Source: Pseudomonas fluorescens
Lineage (GTDB): Bacteria; Pseudomonadota; Gammaproteobacteria; Pseudomonadales; Pseudomonadaceae
Direction: 5' to 3'
Assembly (NCBI RefSeq): GCF_018614775.1
Contig: NZ_JAGGOF010000050.1
Span: forward strand, 1 to 60,158
DNA: 60,158 nucleotides
Shown in pieces: positions 29,380 to 38,776 of this stretch; position 1 is the stretch's first letter; each line of letters begins with the position of its first letter. Under the pieces are notes generated by a model, which did not search any database, had not been told where the DNA came from, and worked only from the letters and a program-made list of their open reading frames with translations. The position numbers and the translations under genes are program-made.

Positions 29380-29661
29380 ATGGATTCGAAAGAGCAACAA
29401 CTGATGGAACTGCTAGGGCTGACGGCACGTTCGCTGACGCACCTGACCGCTTCGGTGACGTCGATGTCATTCGAATTGTTGCGCAGTGACGACGAAGTGA
29501 CCAAGGCCGCAGCGCGTCGGATGATCGATCGCATGGCCACCATCAGCGGCGGCATCGACGCGCACTGGCGCTTGATCGGTGAACTGACCGGGGTGCCAAT
29601 CGCCCAGGAACAGGTGGAAACCGTCGAGGAAATCCAATTGCTGGCGCCGCCCCCCGGCTGA
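29380..29661 (+). CDS. Conserved hypothetical small helical protein
   Basis: A 93-residue protein (MDSKEQQLMELLGLTARSL…), probably all-alpha and cytosolic, with no signal peptide, membrane segment or cysteines, and a proline-ended tail (LLAPPPG). GGAG stands 10 bases before the ATG. I do not recognise a domain. It is 134 bases upstream of the molybdopterin oxidoreductase on the same strand, so a shared transcript is possible. Confidence 0.7.
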   Translation: MDSKEQQLMELLGLTARSLTHLTASVTSMSFELLRSDDEVTKAAARRMIDRMATISGGIDAHWRLIGELTGVPIAQEQVETVEEIQLLAPPPG

Positions 29662-29795
29662 CCTGGCGGCTTCATCGGCGGGCCTGATGCTCGCCAATTC
29701 ACAGGACGAACGTCGCTGGCGCTGTGGGGAGTCACGCGCCATAGTTTTATTCCCGCGGCCGACAGCGCCCGCAACGAATCAAACAGAGACTGGCC

Positions 29796-31904
29796 ATGAC
29801 CAAGACTCTCCACCACCGTGCGTGCCATCTGTGTGAAGCCATCTGTGGCTTGACCCTCGAAACCACCGAAACCGAGGGCCAGGGCCTGGCCATTACCTCG
29901 ATCAAGGGTGATGCGCTGGACAGCTTCAGCCGGGGTCATATCTGCCCCAAGGCGGTGGCCTTGCAAGATATCCAGAACGATCCGGACCGCTTGCGCCAAC
30001 CCATGCGGCGGATTGGCAACGAGTGGCATCCCATCGCCTGGGACGATGCTTTCGCGCTGGTCGCCGAGCGTTTGGCGGATATTCAGGCGCGTCACGGCCA
30101 GAACGCGGTGGGCGTCTACCAGGGCAATCCCAGTGTGCACAACTATGGGCTGATGACCCATAGCAACTATTTTCTCGGCCTGCTGAAGACCCGCAGCCGC
30201 TTCTCGGCGACCTCGGTGGATCAACTGCCCCATCACCTGACCAGCCACCTGATGTATGGCCACGGCTTGCTGATACCGATTCCGGACATCGACCACACGG
30301 ACTTCATGCTGATCCTGGGCGGCAACCCCCTGGCGTCCAACGGCAGCATCATGACGGTGCCGGACGTGGAAAAACGCTTGAAGGCGATCCAGGCCCGTGG
30401 TGGCAAGGTTGTGGTGGTCGATCCACGCCGCAGCGAGACGGCGGCCATGGCTGATCAACACGTCTTCGTCCGCCCCGGTGGCGACGCCGCGCTGCTGTTT
30501 GGCCTGCTCAATACGCTGTTCAGCGAAGGCCTGACCCGCGACAGCCACCTGCCGGTAGACGGCCTGGACGCGGTACACGAGGCCGTTGTCACGTTCACGG
30601 CTGAAACCATGAGCCCGCTGTGTGCGGTGCCGGCGGAGCAGATCCGCCAACTGGCCCGGGACTTCGCCGCCGCGCCGTCGGCGGTCTGCTACGGACGGAT
30701 GGGGGTGTCGACCCAGGCGTTCGGCACGTTGTGCCAGTGGCTGATCCAGGTGATCAATCTGGTCACCGGCAACCTTGACCGGGTGGGCGGGGCACTGTGC
30801 ACCGAGCCGGCAGTGGACCTGGTGGCGACCACCTCGGGAGGGCATTTCAATCGTTGGCAGAGCCGGGTGTCCGGGCGCCCTGAGTACGCGGGGGAGTTGC
30901 CGGTGTCGGCCCTGGCCGAGGAAATGCTTACCGAAGGAGAAGGGCAGATCCGTGCACTGGTGACCGTGGCCGGCAATCCGGTACTGTCCACCCCCAACGG
31001 CCGCCAACTGGAGCAGGCGCTGGACGGCCTGGAGTTCATGGTCAGCGTTGACTTGTACATCAACGAAACCACACGTTATGCCGACCTGATCCTGCCGTCG
31101 ACTTCGGCGCTGGAAAACGACCATTACGACACCACGTTCAACGTGTTCGCGGTGCGCAACGTGACCCGTTTCAATCGGGCGATCCTGCCCAAACCCGAGG
31201 GGGCGTTGCACGACTGGGAAATCTTTGTCGGCCTGGCCAAGGCCTACGCGGCCCGCACCGGCAAGGAGCTCAAACCCACCCTGCCGCCGGCGCAAATGAT
31301 CGATTTCGGACTGCGAGCCGGGGCATACGGCGACGCCTCGCCGCACAAGCTGTCCCTGGCGACGCTGTTCGATCATCCCCATGGCATCGACCTCGGCGCG
31401 CTCAAGTCCAACCTGGCCCCGCGCCTGAAAACCGAAAACCGGCGCGTGAAGGCTGCGCCAGCGGTGATTCTTGCCGACCTGGCGCGTTTTGCCGCACTGC
31501 GGGCCCCGACGGCGGATGAGCTGCTGATGATTGGTCGCCGCCACGTGCGCAGTAACAACTCCTGGATGCACAACTTCCATCGGCTGGTGAAGGGCAAGCC
31601 GCGTCATCAGTTGTTGATGCACCCGGAGGATCTCGCCAGCCGGGGCCTTGTCGACGGTCAGCGGGTGCAGGTCAGTTCGCGGGTAGGCGCCATTGAGGTG
31701 GAGGTGCAAAGCAGCGCGGACATGATGAAAGGCGTGGTCAGCCTGCCCCACGGTTGGGGGCATGCCCGACCGGGCGTGCAGATGACCATCGCCAGTGGCC
31801 AGCCGGGTTCCAGCGCCAATGACTTGACCGATGAATGCCTGCTCGATGAGCTGTCCGGCAACGCGGCGCTCAACGGCGTACCGGTGAGGGTCGCCGTTGC
31901 GTGA
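29796..31904 (+). CDS. Molybdopterin-dependent oxidoreductase
   Basis: A 702-residue enzyme of the DMSO reductase superfamily. The N-terminus has a [4Fe-4S] motif (CHLCEAICG … HICPKA: CX2CX3CX~27C), then the molybdopterin domains (VYQGNPSVHNYG; LILGGNPLASNGS; VVDPRRSETA) and a C-terminal MGD-binding domain (HPEDLASRGLVDGQRVQVSS). There is no twin-arginine signal, so it is cytosolic. No electron-transfer subunit, chaperone or cofactor gene is adjacent, so the substrate is unknown. An assimilatory nitrate reductase or formate dehydrogenase is possible, but size and isolation argue for an uncharacterised family. Confidence 0.85.
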   Translation: MTKTLHHRACHLCEAICGLTLETTETEGQGLAITSIKGDALDSFSRGHICPKAVALQDIQNDPDRLRQPMRRIGNEWHPIAWDDAFALVAERLADIQARHGQNAVGVYQGNPSVHNYGLMTHSNYFLGLLKTRSRFSATSVDQLPHHLTSHLMYGHGLLIPIPDIDHTDFMLILGGNPLASNGSIMTVPDVEKRLKAIQARGGKVVVVDPRRSETAAMADQHVFVRPGGDAALLFGLLNTLFSEGLTRDSHLPVDGLDAVHEAVVTFTAETMSPLCAVPAEQIRQLARDFAAAPSAVCYGRMGVSTQAFGTLCQWLIQVINLVTGNLDRVGGALCTEPAVDLVATTSGGHFNRWQSRVSGRPEYAGELPVSALAEEMLTEGEGQIRALVTVAGNPVLSTPNGRQLEQALDGLEFMVSVDLYINETTRYADLILPSTSALENDHYDTTFNVFAVRNVTRFNRAILPKPEGALHDWEIFVGLAKAYAARTGKELKPTLPPAQMIDFGLRAGAYGDASPHKLSLATLFDHPHGIDLGALKSNLAPRLKTENRRVKAAPAVILADLARFAALRAPTADELLMIGRRHVRSNNSWMHNFHRLVKGKPRHQLLMHPEDLASRGLVDGQRVQVSSRVGAIEVEVQSSADMMKGVVSLPHGWGHARPGVQMTIASGQPGSSANDLTDECLLDELSGNAALNGVPVRVAVA

Positions 31905-31995
31905 ATTTGTCCCTGGGACAGCGCACTCGGCTTTCCGTTACAATGCGCCACCGTGTCGACGACTTAAGTCGCAGAAGTTCAAGCCGAGGTGCTCC

Positions 31996-32337
31996 ATGGA
32001 TATCATCGAAACGATCAAAGACCAGATTGCCAACAACACCGTCCTGCTTTACATGAAAGGCGCGCCGAATGCTCCGCAATGCGGTTTCTCGGCGAAGGCT
32101 GCTCAGGCGGTGATGGCGTGTGGCGAGAAGTTCGCCTACGTGGACATCCTGCAGAACCCGGAAATCCGCGCCAACCTGCCCAAATACGCCAACTGGCCAA
32201 CCTTCCCGCAACTGTGGGTAGGCGGCGAGTTGATCGGCGGTAGCGACATCATGACCGAGATGGCCGAAGACGGCTCTTTGCAGGCCACGATCAAGGCTGC
32301 GGTGGAAGCGGCTGCGGCGAGCAAGACCGAAGCCTGA
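31996..32337 (+). CDS. grxD: Monothiol glutaredoxin
   Basis: A 113-residue glutaredoxin with the monothiol active site CGFS (APQCGFSAKA, about residue 30) and the glutathione-binding TFPQLWVGGELIGGSD segment. Such proteins carry or deliver [2Fe-2S] clusters. The start at 31996 is chosen because the 33 upstream codons are unrelated to the family. It lies next to the bacterioferritin genes, a fitting iron-related setting. Confidence 0.95.
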   Translation: MDIIETIKDQIANNTVLLYMKGAPNAPQCGFSAKAAQAVMACGEKFAYVDILQNPEIRANLPKYANWPTFPQLWVGGELIGGSDIMTEMAEDGSLQATIKAAVEAAAASKTEA

Positions 32338-32380
32338 TCCGAGGGGGCTGTTCACCACTGATTCTGTGGCTGAACACGGC

Positions 32381-32477
32381 CCCTTGTGGGAGCGAGCCTG
32401 CTCGCGATAACGGTGGGTCAGTCAGCATTTTTGTACCTGACCCACCGCTATCGCGAGCAGGCTCGCTCCCACAGTGG
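32381..32477. repeat. REP doublet (REPIN) between grxD and bfr
   Basis: Inverted REP units (CCCTTGTGGGAGCGAGC… to …GCTCGCTCCCACAGTGG) between convergent genes. Confidence 0.92.
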
Positions 32478-32507
32478 ATTTTCAGTGCGGCCTGGATCGC
32501 AGGCAAT

Positions 32508-32546
32508 AAAAAGCCCCGCCTCTCGTTAAGAGGGCGGGGCTTTTTA
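32508..32546 (-). terminator. Terminator of bfr
   Basis: AAAAAGCCCCGCCTCT…AGAGGGCGGGGCTTTTT forms a stem of about 13 bp with flanking A and T tracts, 20 bases past the bfr stop. It is also suited to end grxD transcripts. Confidence 0.9.
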
Positions 32547-32566
32547 GTGGCTCGCTGGCGGGAAAG

Positions 32567-33040
32567 TTACTCTTCACCCATCTGCGACTGCAGGTAGTTC
32601 TCAAGACCTACCTTGTCGATCAGGCCCAGTTGGGTTTCCAGCCAGTCGATGTGCTCTTCCTCGGACTCAAGGATGTCTTCCAGCAGTTCGCGGCTGCCGA
32701 AGTCGCCAACGCTTTCGCAATGGGCTATCGCGGCCTTCAGGTCGGCATGGCCGGTGCGTTCGATGCGCAGGTCGCACTCGAGCATTTCCCGGGTGTGTTC
32801 GCCGATGTGCAGCTTGCCCAGGTCCTGGACGTTCGGCAGGCCTTCGAGAAACAGGATGCGCTTGATCAGCTTGTCCGCGTGCTTCATCTCGTCGATGGAT
32901 TCGTGGTACTCGTGCTTGCCCAGCTTGTTCAGGCCCCAATCTTCATACATGCGCGCATGCAGGAAGTATTGATTGATCGCGACCAGTTCATTGGCAAGGA
33001 TCTTGTTGAGATGCTGGATGACTGTAATGTCGCCTTTCAT
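32567..33040 (-). CDS. bfr: Bacterioferritin
   Basis: Iron-storage protein that forms a 24-subunit shell. The 157-residue four-helix protein has the ferroxidase ligands ([43 protein letters not shown]) and the subunit-interface methionine (EMKHADKLI, near residue 52) expected for haem ligation. The start at 33040 ([13 protein letters not shown]) is clear; the longer frame is non-coding. It lies 200 bases downstream of bfd on the same strand. Confidence 0.96.
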   Translation of the reverse strand: MKGDITVIQHLNKILANELVAINQYFLHARMYEDWGLNKLGKHEYHESIDEMKHADKLIKRILFLEGLPNVQDLGKLHIGEHTREMLECDLRIERTGHADLKAAIAHCESVGDFGSRELLEDILESEEEHIDWLETQLGLIDKVGLENYLQSQMGEE

Positions 33041-33196
33041 GATGAGGCCTGTCCTTTGATAACGGTGTATGCAGCGGAGTTTGAGCCGCGCATAGACCAG
33101 TGTCAAACCTAAGTTATTGAATAATAAATGAAAATTAATCGGAATAAGAATGTTTGTGTTCCGCGTCTTGGCGCTAACTATTTGATTTTTGGGCAT

Positions 33197-33229
33197 AAAA
33201 AAACCGGACATCGAGTCCGGTTCTTTGGA
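33197..33229 (-). terminator. Terminator of bfd
   Basis: AAAAACCGGACATCGAGTCCGGTT is a 8-bp stem (ACCGGACT type) followed on the minus strand by a T-run, 11 bases past the bfd stop. This makes bfd and bfr separate units. Confidence 0.8.
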
Positions 33230-33239
33230 AGTCCGTTTA

Positions 33240-33458
33240 TTACGCCGCGGTAAATTCTACCGGGTAGGGGATCGAGGCCTGTGCCGTCTGCACTTTGGCG
33301 AGGGTTTCACGTACCACTTCCTTGGCCAGGCAGGCACATTTGCCGCATTGGCTGGCGACGCCGGTGGCTTGGCGGACTTCGCGGTAGCTGCAGCAACCTT
33401 CATAGATCGCTTCGCGGATTTGCCCGTCGGTGACGCCAGTGCAGAGGCAGACATACAT
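33240..33458 (-). CDS. bfd: Bacterioferritin-associated ferredoxin
   Basis: A 72-residue [2Fe-2S] protein that binds Bfr and reduces its core iron for release. The four cluster cysteines are present ([20 protein letters not shown]), in the characteristic CXC…CX2C order. The start at 33458 (MYVCLC) is standard. A Fur-like box lies 48 bases upstream, which fits iron-starvation induction. Confidence 0.96.
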   Translation of the reverse strand: MYVCLCTGVTDGQIREAIYEGCCSYREVRQATGVASQCGKCACLAKEVVRETLAKVQTAQASIPYPVEFTAA

Positions 33459-33762
33459 AAGTGAGAACCGTCGCTGGTTGTGACTCAATTGAGACGGATC
33501 TTAATGTTAACGAGAATGATTGTCAAAGTGGTTTCTGAAAGCCTTGCGCTTGAGCGGCGCCTGACTGACGAACGGTTTTATCCACCCTCGCGCACGTGGC
33601 ATGCAAATTTTCAGCATCGCGGAAAAACCGTTGAAGACAGGCCAAATGCGCGGTGTATGATGGTCGGTCCTTGTAAAGCGGGTTCGTGTCACAGGGCTGT
33701 CGCCTGAGGGTGACAGGCTGGCCCGGACCTTGTTTTCACGTTACTACACCAGGAGATATCCA
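33459..33762. other. Divergent promoter region bfd-peroxiredoxin
   Basis: About 300 bases. It holds the Fur box on the bfd side and, in the peroxiredoxin leader, an imperfect hairpin (CTGTCGCC-TGAG-GGTGACAG, about 33699-33718). No gene is seen. Confidence 0.5.
33506..33524. promoter_or_regulatory. Fur box upstream of bfd
   Basis: GTTAACGAGAATGATTGTC matches 14 of 18 arm positions of the 19-base Fur consensus GATAATGATAATCATTATC. It is located where a bfd promoter should be. Confidence 0.75.
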
Positions 33763-34365
33763 ATGAGCGTACTCGTAGGCAAACAAGCCCCTGACTTCAC
33801 CGTACCGGCCGTCCTCGGCAACGGCGAAATCGTCGACAGCTTCACCCTGTCCTCGGCCATCAAAGGCAAATACGGCCTGGTGTTCTTCTACCCACTGGAC
33901 TTCACCTTCGTCTGCCCGTCCGAGCTGATCGCACTGGATCACCGCATGGACGACTTCAAGGCGCGCAAGGTTGAAGTGATCGCTGTCTCGATCGACTCGC
34001 ACTTCACCCACAACGCCTGGCGCAACACCCCGATCAACAATGGCGGTATCGGCCAGGTGAAATACACCATGGCTGCCGACATGAAGCACGAAATCGCCAA
34101 GGCCTATGACGTTGAGTCCGAAGGCGGCGTGGCTTTCCGTGGCGCGTTCCTGATCGACGACAAAGGCGTGGTCCGTTCGCAGATCATCAACGACCTGCCG
34201 CTGGGCCGTAACATGGAAGAGCTGATCCGTCTGGTCGACGCCCTGCAATTCCACGAAGAGCACGGCGAAGTCTGCCCGGCCAACTGGAAGAAAGGCGACA
34301 AGGGCATGACCGCATCGCCTGAAGGCGTTGCCGCTTACCTGGGCGAGCACAGCGACAAGCTGTAA
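33763..34365 (+). CDS. 2-Cys peroxiredoxin (AhpC/TSA family)
   Basis: Reduces hydrogen peroxide and organic peroxides. The 200-residue protein has the peroxidatic cysteine in FTFVCPSE (about residue 50) and the resolving cysteine in EVCPANW (about 170), so it is a typical two-cysteine enzyme. The start at 33763 has AGGAG 7 bases upstream. It stands between bfd and RNase T, as in other pseudomonads. It is not accompanied by ahpF, so thioredoxin is the likely reductant. Confidence 0.95.
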   Translation: MSVLVGKQAPDFTVPAVLGNGEIVDSFTLSSAIKGKYGLVFFYPLDFTFVCPSELIALDHRMDDFKARKVEVIAVSIDSHFTHNAWRNTPINNGGIGQVKYTMAADMKHEIAKAYDVESEGGVAFRGAFLIDDKGVVRSQIINDLPLGRNMEELIRLVDALQFHEEHGEVCPANWKKGDKGMTASPEGVAAYLGEHSDKL

Positions 34366-34378
34366 GCACATCAGGTAC

Positions 34379-34412
34379 AAAAAAACCGGCCTTTGATTGG
34401 CCGGTTTTTTTT
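34379..34412 (+). terminator. Terminator of the peroxiredoxin gene
   Basis: AAAAAACCGGCC-TTTGATT-GGCCGGTTTTTTTT: an 8-bp G+C stem with long flanking A and T runs. Confidence 0.93.
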
Positions 34413-34456
34413 GGGGAAAAATCTGTAGGAGCCCCATGGGAGCAAGGCCTGTGGCC

Positions 34457-35134
34457 TCAGTCGTCGAAATCCTGCCAGCCACCCATCTCCTTCCAGCGAT
34501 TGACGATGCCGCAGAACAGCTCGGCGGTCTTCTCGGTGTCGTAGCGGGCCGAGTGGGCTTCGCGGCCGTCGAAGTCGATGTCGGCCGCCTGGCAGGCTTT
34601 CGCCAGCACGGTCTGGCCGTAGGCGAGGCCGGCCAGGGTGGCCGTGTCGAAGCTGGAGAACGGGTGAAACGGGTTGCGCTTCATGTCCATGCGCGCGACG
34701 GCGGCGTTGAGGAAGCCCAGGTCGAAGCTGCTGTTATGGCCGACCAGGATCGCGCGCTTGCAGCCGTTGGCCTTCAGCGCCTTGCGCACGCCACGGAAGA
34801 TGTCGGTCAGGGCCGTCTCTTCGCTGACCGCCATGCGCAACGGGTGGTCGAGCTTGATCCCGGTGAATTCCAGGGCGGCGGCTTCGACGTTGGCGCCTTC
34901 GAACGGTTCGACGCGGAAGAAATAGGTGTGGTCGGGGAACACGAAGCCTTTTTCATCCATGCCGATGGTGGTCGCGGCGATTTCCAGCAGCGCATCGGTG
35001 GCGGAGTTGAAACCGCCGGTTTCTACGTCGACGACCACTGGCAGGTAGCCGCGGAAGCGGGCCGCCATTGGGTGCCGGGCGCCGCCCGAACCACCGTTGC
35101 CGTCCAATTCATCGTCGAAATGATCTTCACTCAC
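34457..35134 (-). CDS. rnt: Ribonuclease T
   Basis: DEDD-type 3'-5' exoribonuclease that trims tRNA and other RNA 3' ends. Exo I is [18 protein letters not shown] (about 33-50), Exo [15 protein letters not shown] (about 118-130) and Exo [14 protein letters not shown] (about 189-199), so all catalytic acids and the histidine are present. The 225 residues match the family length. Its start overlaps the pyrC stop by 4 bases, implying cotranscription. Confidence 0.96.
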   Translation of the reverse strand: MSEDHFDDELDGNGGSGGARHPMAARFRGYLPVVVDVETGGFNSATDALLEIAATTIGMDEKGFVFPDHTYFFRVEPFEGANVEAAALEFTGIKLDHPLRMAVSEETALTDIFRGVRKALKANGCKRAILVGHNSSFDLGFLNAAVARMDMKRNPFHPFSSFDTATLAGLAYGQTVLAKACQAADIDFDGREAHSARYDTEKTAELFCGIVNRWKEMGGWQDFDD

Positions 35135-36177
35135 GCGTTTTCCTCCAGCAGGCGCCAGCGCAGTTTTTCACCGGCGCGCAGCGGGATGACAGTCAGCTCG
35201 CCGAAAGGCAGGCTGGCGGGGGCGGTCCACTCGTCGCGGACCAGGGTAATGCGGTCGGTGTTCACCGGCAGACCATAGAAACGCGGGCCATGCAGGCTGG
35301 CGAAACCTTCGAGCTTGTCCAGCGCATTGCGCTGTTCGAACGCCTCGGCGTACATTTCGATGGCGGCGTAGGCGGTGTAGCAGCCGGCGCAACCGCAGGC
35401 CGCTTCCTTGGCTCCCCGTGCGTGGGGCGCCGAGTCCGTGCCCAGGAAGAACTTGGCGCTGCCACTGGTGGCGGCGTCGAGCAGGGCTTCCTGGTGGGTG
35501 TTGCGCTTGAGGATCGGCAGGCAATAGAAGTGCGGCCGGATCCCGCCCACCAGCATGTGGTTGCGGTTGTAGAGCAGGTGATGCGCGGTAATCGTCGCGC
35601 CGACGTTGGCCGGGGCCTCGTTGATGAACTGCACGGCATCGCCGGTGGTGATGTGTTCGAACACCACCTTGAGGGTCGGGAAACGCTCCACGACGCGGCG
35701 CATGTGCTCGTCGATGAAGATCTTCTCGCGGTCGAACACATCGACGTCAGCGCGTGTCACTTCACCGTGGATCAGCAACGGCATGCCGACGTCGGCCATG
35801 GCCTCCAGCGCCGGGAAAATCTTGTCGATGCTGGTAACGCCGGAATCCGAGTTGGTGGTCGCGCCGGCCGGGTAGAGCTTGGCGGCGTAGACAAAACCAC
35901 TGGCCTTGGCGTCGCGGATCTCTTCGGGCTGGGTGCGGTCGGTGAGGTAGAGCACCATCAGCGGCTCGAAGCGGCTGCCGGCCGGGCGCGCGGCGAGGAT
36001 ACGCTGGCGATAGCCATCGGCCTCGGCGGCGTTGCGCACGGGCGGCACCAGGTTCGGCATGATGATTGCGCGCCCGAAGGTGCGCGCGACATCGGCGACG
36101 GTATGGGTCAACACAGCACCATCGCGAAGATGAATATGCCAGTCGTCGGGACGCAGCAGGGTCAGGCGGTCGGACAT
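35131..36177 (-). CDS. pyrC: Dihydroorotase
   Basis: Zinc amidohydrolase of pyrimidine synthesis. The 348-residue enzyme of the E. coli type has HIHLRDG (metal ligands, residues 15-21), the carboxylated lysine in [12 protein letters not shown] (about residue 103) and [13 protein letters not shown] with the catalytic Asp. It is transcribed together with rnt and divergently from motY. Confidence 0.97.
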   Translation of the reverse strand: MSDRLTLLRPDDWHIHLRDGAVLTHTVADVARTFGRAIIMPNLVPPVRNAAEADGYRQRILAARPAGSRFEPLMVLYLTDRTQPEEIRDAKASGFVYAAKLYPAGATTNSDSGVTSIDKIFPALEAMADVGMPLLIHGEVTRADVDVFDREKIFIDEHMRRVVERFPTLKVVFEHITTGDAVQFINEAPANVGATITAHHLLYNRNHMLVGGIRPHFYCLPILKRNTHQEALLDAATSGSAKFFLGTDSAPHARGAKEAACGCAGCYTAYAAIEMYAEAFEQRNALDKLEGFASLHGPRFYGLPVNTDRITLVRDEWTAPASLPFGELTVIPLRAGEKLRWRLLEENA

Positions 36178-36369
36178 TAGGGGGCTTCCAGGCGGGTCAA
36201 ACTCTGGGGAATGCTACCGGAAAAGACCGATTCAGGCACCCGCTATCAAGTTCTGGCCCAAGTGACCGATAGCTCCTACAGGTGTGCCACGAATCGGTGG
36301 ATCGCCAGGGACCTGCGTCATACGCTCAGCGGGTGACGATATTTGTAATAAAAGCCAGTGGAGCCTCCC

Positions 36370-37359
36370 GTGCGCCAGCGTTATCTAGCCCTGCTCAGTG
36401 TGTTTGCCAGCCTTCCCGCGATGGCGCTCACTTTCCAGACCCGTCTGGAGAGCATTGAGTGGACGGTCGAAGGTGACAAGTTCGAGTGCCGGCTGAGCCA
36501 GCCGATCACCGATTTCGGCACGGGCGAGTTCGTGCGCCGGGCGGGTGAGCAGGCCACGTTCCGCCTCAAGGCCTATAACCCGATGCTGGGTGGCGGCTCC
36601 GCGACCTTGCTGGCGGCCGCTGCGCCCTGGCAACCGGGGCGCGGCGATATCAACCTGGGCTCGGTCAGCATTGGCAGTGGCGACGTGCTGTTCAACAGCT
36701 CCCAGGTCCAGGCGGGCCGCCTGATCAGCGGGCTGATGGAGGGGCGCAGCCCGGTGGTGCGTCGCAACACCGAGGACGGGCGCGTATCGGAGGTCCGTTT
36801 GCTGCCGGTGCGTTTCAACAAGGCCTTCAATGACTATCAAGGCTGCGTGGCAAAACTGTTGCCAAAGAATTTCGAACAGGTGAAGCAGACCCAGATCGCG
36901 TTCCCGGGCGAGGAAGTCGAGCTCGATGCCCGTGCCAAGGCCCAGTTGCAGGTGATGCTCGATTTCATCAAGGCCGACCCGAGTGTCAATCATGTCGAGC
37001 TTGACGGGCACTCCGACAACAGCGGCAACCGCCTGACCAATCGCGAGCTGTCGCGCCGCCGGGCCCTGGCGGTCCAGGACTTCTTCAAGGCCAATGGTTT
37101 CCAGGAGTCGCAGATCACCCTGCGTTTTCACGGTGAGCGCTATCCGCTGGTGCCCAATACCAATGCTGCCAATCGGGCCAAGAACCGTCGGGTGGTCGTG
37201 CAGTTGACGCGCGTAGCACCTGGTGCGGCGTCGGCGCCAGCACCGGCCGTGCAACCGACCCCGGCGCAACCCGCGCCTGTTGCCGCACCGGCCAAGGTTC
37301 CTGCGCCCGCCGCAGCTCCGTCCAAAGCACTGGCTCCGGCGACAGCGCGAGCATCCTGA
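36370..37359 (+). CDS. motY: Flagellar stator-associated protein MotY (OmpA-like)
   Basis: Predicted periplasmic ring protein that anchors flagellar stators. The 329 residues have a signal peptide (RQRYLALLSVFASLPAMA), an N-terminal MotY-specific domain (LTFQTRLESIEWTVEGD…), and an OmpA-like peptidoglycan-binding domain (ELDGHSDNSGNRLTNRELSRR, about 205-225). A Pro/Ala-rich tail of about 45 residues follows, longer than in most homologues. GTG at 36370 is taken as start because GGAG lies 7 bases upstream; another GTG at 36358 is possible. The pyrC-rnt neighbourhood is the known motY location. Confidence 0.9.
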   Translation: MRQRYLALLSVFASLPAMALTFQTRLESIEWTVEGDKFECRLSQPITDFGTGEFVRRAGEQATFRLKAYNPMLGGGSATLLAAAAPWQPGRGDINLGSVSIGSGDVLFNSSQVQAGRLISGLMEGRSPVVRRNTEDGRVSEVRLLPVRFNKAFNDYQGCVAKLLPKNFEQVKQTQIAFPGEEVELDARAKAQLQVMLDFIKADPSVNHVELDGHSDNSGNRLTNRELSRRRALAVQDFFKANGFQESQITLRFHGERYPLVPNTNAANRAKNRRVVVQLTRVAPGAASAPAPAVQPTPAQPAPVAAPAKVPAPAAAPSKALAPATARAS

Positions 37360-37486
37360 TCCCCGTTGATCGTCGCGCAGTCGACATAATCTGTCGCTTC
37401 GTCGTCATAAGCTGTCGCGCCTCTGTAAATTATCCGCGGCGGACGTTAGACTTCCCGGCTTTCCGTACAACCCGTGGAGTGATGGC

Positions 37487-38704
37487 ATGGCGGACGTAAA
37501 CAAGGTCGTTCTGGCGTATTCCGGCGGCCTGGACACTTCGGTGATCCTCAAGTGGCTGCAGGACACTTATAACTGCGAAGTGGTGACCTTCACCGCAGAC
37601 CTGGGGCAGGGCGAGGAAGTCGAGCCTGCACGCGCCAAGGCACAGGCCATGGGCGTCAAAGAGATCTACATCGATGACCTGCGCGAAGAGTTCGTCCGCG
37701 ACTTCGTGTTCCCGATGTTCCGCGCCAACACCGTTTACGAAGGCGAGTACCTGCTGGGTACTTCCATCGCCCGTCCGTTGATCGCCAAGCGCCTGATCGA
37801 AATCGCCAACGAAACCGGCGCCGATGCCATTTCCCATGGCGCCACCGGCAAAGGCAACGATCAGGTCCGTTTCGAGCTGGGCGCCTATGCCCTCAAGCCC
37901 GGCGTGAAAGTCATTGCCCCGTGGCGTGAATGGGACCTGCTGTCCCGTGAAAAACTGATGGACTATGCCGAAAAGCACGCGATCCCGATCGAGCGTCACG
38001 GCAAGAAGAAATCCCCGTACTCGATGGACGCCAACCTGCTGCACATTTCCTATGAAGGCGGCGTGCTGGAAGACACCTGGACCGAGCACGAAGAAGACAT
38101 GTGGCGCTGGACCGTTTCCCCGGAGAAGGCCCCCGATGCCCCGCAATACCTGGAGCTGACCTATCGCAACGGCGATATCGTCGCCCTGGACGGCGTGGAA
38201 ATGAGCCCGGCAACCGTGCTGGCAACGCTTAACCGCATCGGTGGCGAGCATGGCATCGGCCGTCTGGACATCGTCGAGAACCGCTATGTCGGCATGAAGT
38301 CCCGTGGTTGCTACGAGACCCCGGGCGGCACCATCATGCTGCGCGCCCACCGCGCAATCGAATCGATCACGCTGGACCGCGAAGTCGCTCACCTCAAGGA
38401 TGAGCTGATGCCCAAGTACGCCAGCCTGATCTACACCGGCTACTGGTGGAGTCCTGAGCGCCTGATGCTGCAACAGATGATCGACGCCTCCCAGGTCAAC
38501 GTGAACGGCGTTGTGCGCCTGAAGCTGTACAAAGGCAATGTGATCGTCACCGGGCGCAAGTCCGACGACTCGCTGTTCGATGCCAACATCGCGACCTTCG
38601 AAGAAGACGGCGGTGCGTACAACCAGGCCGACGCGGCCGGCTTCATCAAGCTCAACGCCCTGCGCATGCGCATTGCGGCGAACAAGGGTCGCAAGTTGTT
38701 CTGA
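37487..38704 (+). CDS. argG: Argininosuccinate synthase
   Basis: Joins citrulline and aspartate with ATP in arginine synthesis. The 405-residue protein begins with the ATP-pyrophosphatase P-loop [10 protein letters not shown] (about 10-19) and contains [15 protein letters not shown] (about 120-134) and the conserved [11 protein letters not shown] segment. It is alone, with its own terminator. Confidence 0.98.
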   Translation: MADVNKVVLAYSGGLDTSVILKWLQDTYNCEVVTFTADLGQGEEVEPARAKAQAMGVKEIYIDDLREEFVRDFVFPMFRANTVYEGEYLLGTSIARPLIAKRLIEIANETGADAISHGATGKGNDQVRFELGAYALKPGVKVIAPWREWDLLSREKLMDYAEKHAIPIERHGKKKSPYSMDANLLHISYEGGVLEDTWTEHEEDMWRWTVSPEKAPDAPQYLELTYRNGDIVALDGVEMSPATVLATLNRIGGEHGIGRLDIVENRYVGMKSRGCYETPGGTIMLRAHRAIESITLDREVAHLKDELMPKYASLIYTGYWWSPERLMLQQMIDASQVNVNGVVRLKLYKGNVIVTGRKSDDSLFDANIATFEEDGGAYNQADAAGFIKLNALRMRIAANKGRKLF

Positions 38705-38714
38705 CCCTGCCTGT

Positions 38715-38752
38715 CATAAAAAACGGCCTGCCCTGCGCAGGCCGTTTTTTTG
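38715..38752 (+). terminator. Terminator of argG
   Basis: AAAAAACGGCCTGC-CCT-GCGCAGGCCGTTTTTTT, a strong stem with a T-run, 10 bases past argG. Confidence 0.93.
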
Positions 38753-38776
38753 GGCGATCCTTTTTGTACGTGCTGC

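Noticed and set aside
29346..31763. An 805-codon open frame on the minus strand opposite the molybdopterin oxidoreductase
   Set aside because: It is an antisense shadow with no domain resemblance; the plus-strand product has clear motifs throughout.
32381..32477. REP doublets as a CRISPR-like array
   Set aside because: The units are inverted pairs spread over the window, not directly repeated with unique spacers, and no cas gene is present.
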